Shown: one piece after another, positions 43,162-48,304 of the stretch | Layout of the letters: the number at the start of each line of letters is the position of its first letter | Position numbering within the stretch: the first letter of the stretch is position 1 | Assembly (NCBI GenBank): GCA_021821465.1 | Contig: JAKACM010000027.1 | Location: 1-48,304 of the forward strand | Source of the DNA: Bacillota bacterium | GTDB taxonomy: Bacteria > Bacillota > Sulfobacillia > Sulfobacillales > Sulfobacillaceae | Direction: 5' to 3' | Length of the DNA stretch: 48,304 bases | Translations under genes and position numbers: made by a program | The notes under the pieces: generated by a model | Seen by the model: only the letters and a program-made list of their open reading frames with translations | The model's database searches: none | What the model was told of the DNA's origin: nothing

Positions 43162-43563
43162 TCAACTGTGGCTGTCGGTTTCGGTAATGAGGGGATATAC
43201 TCCATTTTCGTCATGTGTTTCCCGGCCCGTAACCGGCGGGTTGAAGACGCAGATCATGCGCATATCTTCTTTAGGACGCATGATATGTTTCTCGTGTCCG
43301 TTCAAGGTGTAGAGTGTGCCGGCTGTAATGGTGTGGCGTTTCCCACTTTCCACTTCTTCCAGTTCACCCTCACCTTGAATGCAGTAAACGGCCTCGATAT
43401 GGTTCTTGTACCACATGAAAGTTTCTGTACCCTTATACATCATGGTGTCGTGAAGAGAAAATCCGACCCGATCTTTGGCCAGCAAGAGACGGCGGCTGGT
43501 CCAGGTGTCGGTTTTGACATCATCTTCCGTACCCATAATTGTCTTTAAATTTTTGACAATCAC
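43162..43563 (-). CDS. ectC: L-ectoine synthase
   Basis: 133 residues of a cupin fold. [16 protein letters not shown] at the start, then [36 protein letters not shown] with the metal-binding Glu and Tyr, and [15 protein letters not shown] with the metal-binding His, are all typical. It closes N-acetyl-diaminobutyrate to ectoine. GTG start at 43563, with GGAGGTGA upstream. Confidence 0.95.
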   Translation of the reverse strand: MIVKNLKTIMGTEDDVKTDTWTSRRLLLAKDRVGFSLHDTMMYKGTETFMWYKNHIEAVYCIQGEGELEEVESGKRHTITAGTLYTLNGHEKHIMRPKEDMRMICVFNPPVTGRETHDENGVYPLITETDSHS

Positions 43564-43667
43564 AAATCATCACCTCCGGAGAAAAATCGTGGGATCATAG
43601 AGAAAAAGGGGATACACTCTCATTAAGACCGATGATGTGGCCCATTTAGGCCATTGGGTGGTCATGC

Positions 43668-44954
43668 TTATGAGCCGGATTCTATGACCTGTCTGGCAGT
43701 CTCCAATAAGATGTCCATCCCCTTTTCCAAGGCCTGATCGGTAATGGTCAACGGTGGAAGGATTTTGAGGACATTGCTTTCGGAGCCGGAGGTTTCGATG
43801 ATCAGTCCTTGCTTAAAAGCTTCCATGCTGATGCGACTCGCCAAGTCGTCGCGGGATTCTGCGGCTAAACCCCAAATGAGTCCTTTTCCTCGCACTTCCG
43901 GTAACGCTTGTGCATATTGTGTGGATAGATGGTGCAATACTTGTTTCACGTACTCGCCCTTGCGGTGGGTTTGTTGACTCAGAACCTTATCCTCCCAGAA
44001 AGTACTGAGGGCTTGTGCCGCTGTTACGAATGCCGGATTATTGCCTCGAAAGGTGCCGTTGTGTTCTCCGGGTTCCCATTGATCGAGTTCCGGTTTAATT
44101 AAAGTAAGAGCCATGGGTAGTCCATAGCCGCTGATCGATTTGGACAGGCAGATGATATCCGGATTGATTTGATACTCTTCGAAGCTGAAAAATGGTCCTG
44201 TTCTTCCGCATCCCACCTGAACATCATCCACGATGAACAAAATGTCATACGCTCGGCAGATTTGCTCAACACGGCGCAACCATCGGGCGCTGGCGACGTT
44301 GACGCCTCCTTCCCCTTGAATCGTTTCGACAATGACGGCTGCCGGCAAAGATACTCCACTTCCGAGGTCCTGGAGAAAACGCTCTAAATACTCGATGGTA
44401 TCGATGCCTGGGCCAAAATATCCGTCATAAGGCATATGTACTGTGAACGGCAAGGGAACCCCGGCCCCATTGCGTTTGAATTGGTTGCCGCTAAGTGCTA
44501 AGGAACCGAGCGTCATGCCGTGAAACGCGTTGGTAAAACTAATGACGCTTTCTCTGCGGGTAATCTTTCGCGCCAGTTTTAAAGCGCTTTCCACGCTGTT
44601 GGTTCCTGTCGGTCCCGGAAACATGATTCGGTAGTGCATGTTACGGGGATCCAAGATGATGTCGGAAAACCGCTCAAGAAACCGGGCCTTGGCCTCGGTA
44701 TACATGTCAAGACTGTGGGTAATGCCATCCTCTTCGATATATTTGAGCAAGGCTTGTTTCAGACGAGGGTGGTTATGGCCATAGTTGAGCGCTCCGGCAC
44801 CCGAGAAGAAATCAATGTATTCTTTGCCGTGGGTATCCCACAGGCTATGTCCGTTTGCTTTAGAAAATACGGCCGGAAAACTGCGACAATAGCTGCGAAC
44901 ATTAGACTCCCGTTCGGTGAACAGTTCTACTTCAGAAAAACTTTGAATAGCCAT
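43668..44954 (-). CDS. ectB: L-2,4-diaminobutyrate aminotransferase (ectoine pathway)
   Basis: 428 residues of the class III PLP aminotransferases. GPTGTNSVESALKLARK at about 114-130 binds the cofactor phosphate. IVDDVQVGCGRTGPFFSFE holds the pyridine-binding Asp, and Lys272 (CLSKSISGYGLPM) is the Schiff-base lysine. It makes diaminobutyrate from aspartate semialdehyde and glutamate. Start at 44954, preceded by AAGGAGG. It begins 35 bases after the ectA stop. Confidence 0.95.
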   Translation of the reverse strand: MAIQSFSEVELFTERESNVRSYCRSFPAVFSKANGHSLWDTHGKEYIDFFSGAGALNYGHNHPRLKQALLKYIEEDGITHSLDMYTEAKARFLERFSDIILDPRNMHYRIMFPGPTGTNSVESALKLARKITRRESVISFTNAFHGMTLGSLALSGNQFKRNGAGVPLPFTVHMPYDGYFGPGIDTIEYLERFLQDLGSGVSLPAAVIVETIQGEGGVNVASARWLRRVEQICRAYDILFIVDDVQVGCGRTGPFFSFEEYQINPDIICLSKSISGYGLPMALTLIKPELDQWEPGEHNGTFRGNNPAFVTAAQALSTFWEDKVLSQQTHRKGEYVKQVLHHLSTQYAQALPEVRGKGLIWGLAAESRDDLASRISMEAFKQGLIIETSGSESNVLKILPPLTITDQALEKGMDILLETARQVIESGS

Positions 44955-44989
44955 GCGTTTCGCCTCCTTGGCAATATCGAAATATGGGA

Positions 44990-45514
44990 TCAAGGCATAG
45001 AAGAAATCGGCCCGATTTTGATGATGACTTCCTCTTCATGATTTGTCGGACCAAACCAGTGACGTTCCAACTTGCCCGTGGTCCTGATAGGTGCGCTGCG
45101 GCGGTGTGCCATCTTGCGAAAAAGGTTCCATGACGCATGGTTGCCGGGAGTAATGGTTGCACTGAGGTATTTTACCGGCGTGGGATAGGAACGCTCAAGG
45201 AGTTCTTCAAGCAGTTGTGTACCCAGTCCCTTGGCGCGGAAAGATGTGTTGACCGCAATTTGCCAAATAAACAGGGTTGCGGGATCCCGAGGCAGAATCA
45301 TACCGGACGCAAAACCAACAAGCTTCTGCGGAGTTTTGGCAACCACACACGTTTGGCGGAAGTGCGTTGCCAACATTAAGTAGTGGTACAGCGAATTCAG
45401 GTCTAGATCAGGAGTACTTTTGACTAAATCCCACATTTTTGAAGCATCCTCTTCGATCGGCATACGCAGTTGCAATGAAGGAGAAATGCTTACTCTCAGT
45501 TCCTCACCTCCCAT
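44990..45514 (-). CDS. ectA: L-2,4-diaminobutyrate N-acetyltransferase
   Basis: 174 residues of the GNAT family. DLDLNSLYHYLMLATHFRQTCVVA is the EctA signature, and FIWQIAVNTSFRAKGLGTQLLEELL is the acetyl-CoA binding motif. The ATG at 45514 has no ribosome site ahead. Instead GGAGGT forms codons 2-3, six bases before a CTG codon in frame, so the real start may be that CTG (about 45499) or the mRNA may be leaderless. It acetylates diaminobutyrate, the second step of ectoine synthesis. First gene of the operon. Confidence 0.92.
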   Translation of the reverse strand: MGGEELRVSISPSLQLRMPIEEDASKMWDLVKSTPDLDLNSLYHYLMLATHFRQTCVVAKTPQKLVGFASGMILPRDPATLFIWQIAVNTSFRAKGLGTQLLEELLERSYPTPVKYLSATITPGNHASWNLFRKMAHRRSAPIRTTGKLERHWFGPTNHEEEVIIKIGPISSMP

Positions 45515-46139
45515 ACAAAAATCGCCCAAGTTAACCGGCGTGCTTCGCGAGTTCCCAGAGCATAAGTTCTGGCTCGAAGATATTGTAACGAGTGCACAAT
45601 GATTCCTAAAATATGATGAGACAGCATGAGAGGCAATTAACTCCGGTAGACACGCCAAAGCTCCCGAAGAGCTAATCTTAACTAGTTATTAAAGTCGCGA
45701 TATATTTCCACGGGTATTGTTAGCCATGTCATTCAAGGAATGGAAAAAGAGAGGCACCCTGGCATGCGAAAAAAGTTATCCAGTATAAGGAAAATTCGGC
45801 GACGCGCCCGTGTCGGGCTTGCGTCCCCCAATAATGCACCGATCTAATCCGCGAGACTGTGCCACCTTGCGTCAAGCTAATGTTCGCTCCAGTTAACGGA
45901 TTTTCGACCACAGGTTTCATTCCCCATAGGTAGGCTACAAATGCATTTTGCGGCTCTGTTGGTTCGTTGTCAATTGGGAATCTATTGGAATATGATGGTT
46001 TGATCCATTGAACGCATTGTCATGAAGGGGAACATTCCGCAAAAACCGTGGCTCCGACACGACGTTGAATAACCGGTCACTAATATTCTTGACTTTCGCA
46101 CCGCGAAATCACAACAAATCTCATGGGTCAAAAGGACAC
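45515..46139. other. Non-coding stretch between ectA and the IS4-type element
   Basis: No supported gene. A possible -10 box for the ect operon (TACAAT on the minus strand, 45582-45587) lies about 70 bases before the ectA start, with a poor -35 (TTTAGG) 17 bases away. A 63-codon minus-strand frame at 45729-45920 has no recognisable features. Confidence 0.4.
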
Positions 46140-47622
46140 AAAACCCGCATGAATACGGGGTTTTTGGTATAATTAAGGTGCTGTCCAAATCAACCAAAAA
46201 CGGAGTGTTATCATGCGGGACAATGCAACGGAGATCAAAAAGGTGCTCAATGAACACCCGTAGTCGATCAACACCATTATAGTCGAGGTGATGGGCACCT
46301 TTAAACTAAATGCCATCATCCGGAAGGCGGGATTCGCGAAACAAGACGGATACGGAGTGGCGGAAATTGTGGCGCTCATGATGATGCTGCCTCTGCTGCT
46401 GCTGAACTGCGTCCATAGTTTGTACCACAGTGAATTCCAGAAGATCACGACGATGAAAAAGGACGCCATTTATCGCCTGAAAAACCACGAGAAGATGCCG
46501 TGGAGAAGGATTTTGTACGGGGTCGCCAAGCGATTCCAAACGCTGACCAATCCCGACAAAGTCGTGGCGGACACGTCGGCGTTCATCATTGACGATACCA
46601 CCGACCCTCGGGTCGGTCGGCATATCGAAAACGGGTCGTATATCTTCGACCATGTGGTCAGGAAAACGAGGTTAGGGTTCAAAGACCTCGTGCGGGGCTA
46701 TTTTGATGGAAAAAGCTTTACCCCGCTGGATTTCAGCATTCATGCGGAAAAGGCGTTGCGTGGGAAGAAGCGCCAAGAGCCGTACAAAAAAACCTGCGTA
46801 CCGGGATCGCCCGGAAACAAACGGCGAAAAGAATGCACCGTGGATAAAATTACGCAATCGATTACGATGATCAAGCGCGCGGTCAAACATGGATTTCGGG
46901 CGAAATACGTGCTGACCGATAGTGGGTTTAGCAGTAAAGGGTTCCTCCAGGCGATGCGGCAGATCCAAAACCACGCGATGCACGTGGGGTGTGGGGGGCG
47001 AAAAGACAAGCGTCAGTATACCTACCAAGGGGAAAAATTGGACGCCAAAGCCCTGCACGCCGCATTAAAAAAGGAGGGCCACGCGAAGCGTTGCCGAAAA
47101 CTCCACACCCGCTATTTTGCAGTCGTGGTGTCGTATGAAGGCGTCGGCGACGTCAAACTGTACCTGTGCCGATTCCCGTACCAGAAACAGTGGCGCGTAT
47201 TTCTGTCCACCGACACCACGCTGTCCTTTCTGGCGATGATGGAAGTTTACGCCACGCGATGGACCATTGAAGTGTTTTTCAAAGAGATGAAGCAGCATTT
47301 GCGACGGGGACAGTGCCAATCCCGGGATTTTGATGCACAAATTGCCCATGTTACGACCTGCTGTATCCTCTATATTTTTCTTGCGTATTTCCGCCGAGTC
47401 AACGCCTACGAATCCTTGGGTGCATTGTTTGAAGGCATTGTATCCGCATGGGTCGAGAAAAACTTAGCACAACGACTGTGGGAATTGTTTGAGGAACTGC
47501 TGCAGGTGGTCATCACCTCGATCGCGGAGTCGGGATCGGTAGATTTGGCACAATTCCCACGGTCGCCGGAATATGCCGCACTCAAATCCCTGTTTGCGGA
47601 GTCATTCTTGGGCAATCCGTGA
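46140..47622 (+). mobile_element. IS4-type insertion element, ends not resolved
   Basis: The span covers a hairpin (AAAACCC 46140-46146 with GGGTTTT 46158-46164, followed by T), a TATAAT at 46168-46173 and the transposase gene. The hairpin may shield the transposase from outside transcription, as in many insertion sequences. I could not find terminal inverted repeats or a target duplication, so the outer ends are unknown. An unrelated minus-strand gene ends within eight bases of the transposase stop, which suggests that side has been rearranged. Confidence 0.55.
46288..47622 (+). CDS. IS4-family DDE transposase, reading frame broken at codon 17
   Basis: The frame that starts with ATG at 46213 is closed by TAG at 46261-46263 after 16 codons (MRDNATEIKKVLNEHP). 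It then runs open in the same phase from before the GTG/ATG at 46288/46291 to the end, 444 residues. The catalytic core is intact: Asp in VVADTSAFIIDD, Asp in YVLTDSGFSSKGF, and the Y-x2-R-x3-E-x6-K signature in YATRWTIEVFFKEMK. A CAG-to-TAG change is the likely cause. Re-starting at 46288 (GAGG upstream) would lose about 25 N-terminal residues that probably help bind the element ends. Confidence 0.85.
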   Translation: MMGTFKLNAIIRKAGFAKQDGYGVAEIVALMMMLPLLLLNCVHSLYHSEFQKITTMKKDAIYRLKNHEKMPWRRILYGVAKRFQTLTNPDKVVADTSAFIIDDTTDPRVGRHIENGSYIFDHVVRKTRLGFKDLVRGYFDGKSFTPLDFSIHAEKALRGKKRQEPYKKTCVPGSPGNKRRKECTVDKITQSITMIKRAVKHGFRAKYVLTDSGFSSKGFLQAMRQIQNHAMHVGCGGRKDKRQYTYQGEKLDAKALHAALKKEGHAKRCRKLHTRYFAVVVSYEGVGDVKLYLCRFPYQKQWRVFLSTDTTLSFLAMMEVYATRWTIEVFFKEMKQHLRRGQCQSRDFDAQIAHVTTCCILYIFLAYFRRVNAYESLGALFEGIVSAWVEKNLAQRLWELFEELLQVVITSIAESGSVDLAQFPRSPEYAALKSLFAESFLGNP

Positions 47623-47629
47623 CAAGCCT

Positions 47630-48016
47630 TCAATAAGTCCGCCTAATGCGCCAAACGGGAATGAGGATAAAGTGGCGCATTTCAAGGGTTGGCGGCTGAA
47701 TTGGCGTCGAAAAACGCTGTACTATGAGGGTGCGAAACTCATGATACTCGTTCAGCTTGTCCTGCACAGCGGTGACAAGAGCGAGGTCTTTTTTTATGTT
47801 CGGATCAAATAAATGCTTAAGCATAAAATCAAGGGTATCTGACGCCTTACGCCGCAGAGAAAGAAGTCGGTCGTCGATGAGATTCAGCACATCCGTTGTA
47901 ATCTGTCCGATGGGCAGATTTGTATCATCGAAAATAACCCGGTCATTCCAGAAATGTACTGTGAACTCTTGTATGCTGTTCTCTTTATCGCTGATGGGTC
48001 TCACCTCAAGCGCCAT
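47630..48016 (-). CDS. Unrecognised soluble protein, C-terminus perhaps rearranged
   Basis: 128 residues from an ATG at 48016 with GAGGAGA upstream. The first 100 residues look like a normal protein, with VHFWNDRVIFDD, then two helices (LNLIDDRLLSLRRKASDTLDFMLKHLFD and KDLALVTAVQDKLNEYHEFRTLIV). The last 30 residues (FSTPIQPPTLEMRHFILIPVWRIRRTY) are different in character and run up to the IS4-type element, so the original end may have been replaced. I do not recognise the family. Confidence 0.5.
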   Translation of the reverse strand: MALEVRPISDKENSIQEFTVHFWNDRVIFDDTNLPIGQITTDVLNLIDDRLLSLRRKASDTLDFMLKHLFDPNIKKDLALVTAVQDKLNEYHEFRTLIVQRFSTPIQPPTLEMRHFILIPVWRIRRTY

Positions 48017-48030
48017 GTTCTTCTCTCCTC

Positions 48031-48300
48031 TTGTATCTCATACAGAAATACACCGACATCACCGAACTCAACACGCAAATCCTCAACGAGCTGATACAAA
48101 AGATTGTGGTCTATGAAAAGACGGATAACCCTGACGGCAGCAAGAGCCAGCGGGTGGATATACATTATAAATTCATCGGGTATGTGGAGACGAAGGAGAT
48201 TTTCGGGCTGCCAATGGTCATGGCAATGGCGAGGGACGTGGAGATTGACGATACGCTTATAGCCGAAGCGAAGGAACTGGCGAAAGGGCTCGCCGGATGA
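48031..48300 (+). pseudogene. C-terminal remnant of a large serine recombinase
   Basis: 89 codons ending at TGA 48298-48300. YTDITELNTQILNELIQKIVVYEKT followed by QRVDIHYKFIGYVE is the DUF4368-type C-terminal tail of large serine recombinases found on integrative and conjugative elements of Firmicutes. The catalytic domain and most of the protein are missing upstream. The divergent gene's ribosome site is only 10-15 bases away, so the break is sharp. It indicates a former mobile element at this end of the window. Confidence 0.75.
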
Positions 48301-48304
48301 ATGC

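Noticed and set aside
45729..45920. 63-codon minus-strand frame upstream of ectA
   Set aside because: No ribosome site, no recognisable family, low-complexity character.
46140..46173. Hairpin plus TATAAT taken as IS4-type left inverted repeat
   Set aside because: Its sequence does not recur inverted downstream of the transposase gene, so the element end could not be placed there.
1..48304. CRISPR array, tRNA or rRNA genes
   Set aside because: No regularly spaced repeats and no cloverleaf or rRNA-like stretches were found by eye. The tnpB gene is not next to an array.

Overview
The window reads as bacterial chromosome from a Gram-positive (Firmicutes-type) organism. The evidence is strong AGGAGG-like ribosome sites, frequent GTG/TTG starts, a lipobox lipoprotein, NuoD and NuoC as separate genes and an 11-gene nuo operon. 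This operon, a complete ectABCD cluster and a mosaic of IS1634-, TnpB- and IS4-type elements fit a Sulfobacillus-like acidophilic Firmicute. That taxonomic call is my inference and not a search result.

Region 1 (1-8.0 kb) holds envelope and polyprenyl-phosphate glycan functions. They are an UppP-family phosphatase, a flippase-like (UPF0104/LPG-synthase TM) protein, a membrane-anchored GT2 glycosyltransferase, a large YfhO-type membrane protein and a convergent NAD-dependent sugar epimerase. Region 2 (8.2-14.7 kb) is scarred by mobile DNA. A complete IS1634-type element can be delimited to the base (8183-10115, 16-bp inverted repeats, 5-bp ATAGT duplication). An APH-like kinase follows. A tnpB element then truncates the permease gene of an ABC exporter and leaves the ATPase gene intact.

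Region 3 (14.7-27.2 kb) is the metabolic core. A plus-strand nuoABCDHIJKLMN operon lacks nuoE, nuoF and nuoG. It faces a divergent minus-strand operon encoding a small membrane protein, a NapH/NosR-like polyferredoxin, two ferredoxins and an A-type Fe-S carrier. The arrangement suggests an Fe-S electron route that could feed, or drain, a complex I lacking the NADH module.

Region 4 (28.2-33.4 kb) is a minus-strand catabolic operon: MFS transporter, M20 peptidase, class III CoA-transferase and GntR regulator. Region 5 (34-41.5 kb) is mixed. It holds an ABM-like protein with an ArsR regulator, an ABC exporter whose permease carries an in-frame TGA, a frameshifted kanamycin-nucleotidyltransferase-like gene, a Nudix hydrolase, a lipoprotein, AnmK and an RQC-minor-like DNA-binding protein. 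Region 6 (42.1-45.5 kb) is ectABCD, for ectoine and 5-hydroxyectoine, ending in a clear terminator. Region 7 (46.1-48.3 kb) is an IS4-type element with an in-frame TAG near the start of its transposase, an unrecognised gene, and the C-terminal remnant of a large serine recombinase.

No tRNA, rRNA or CRISPR array was seen.
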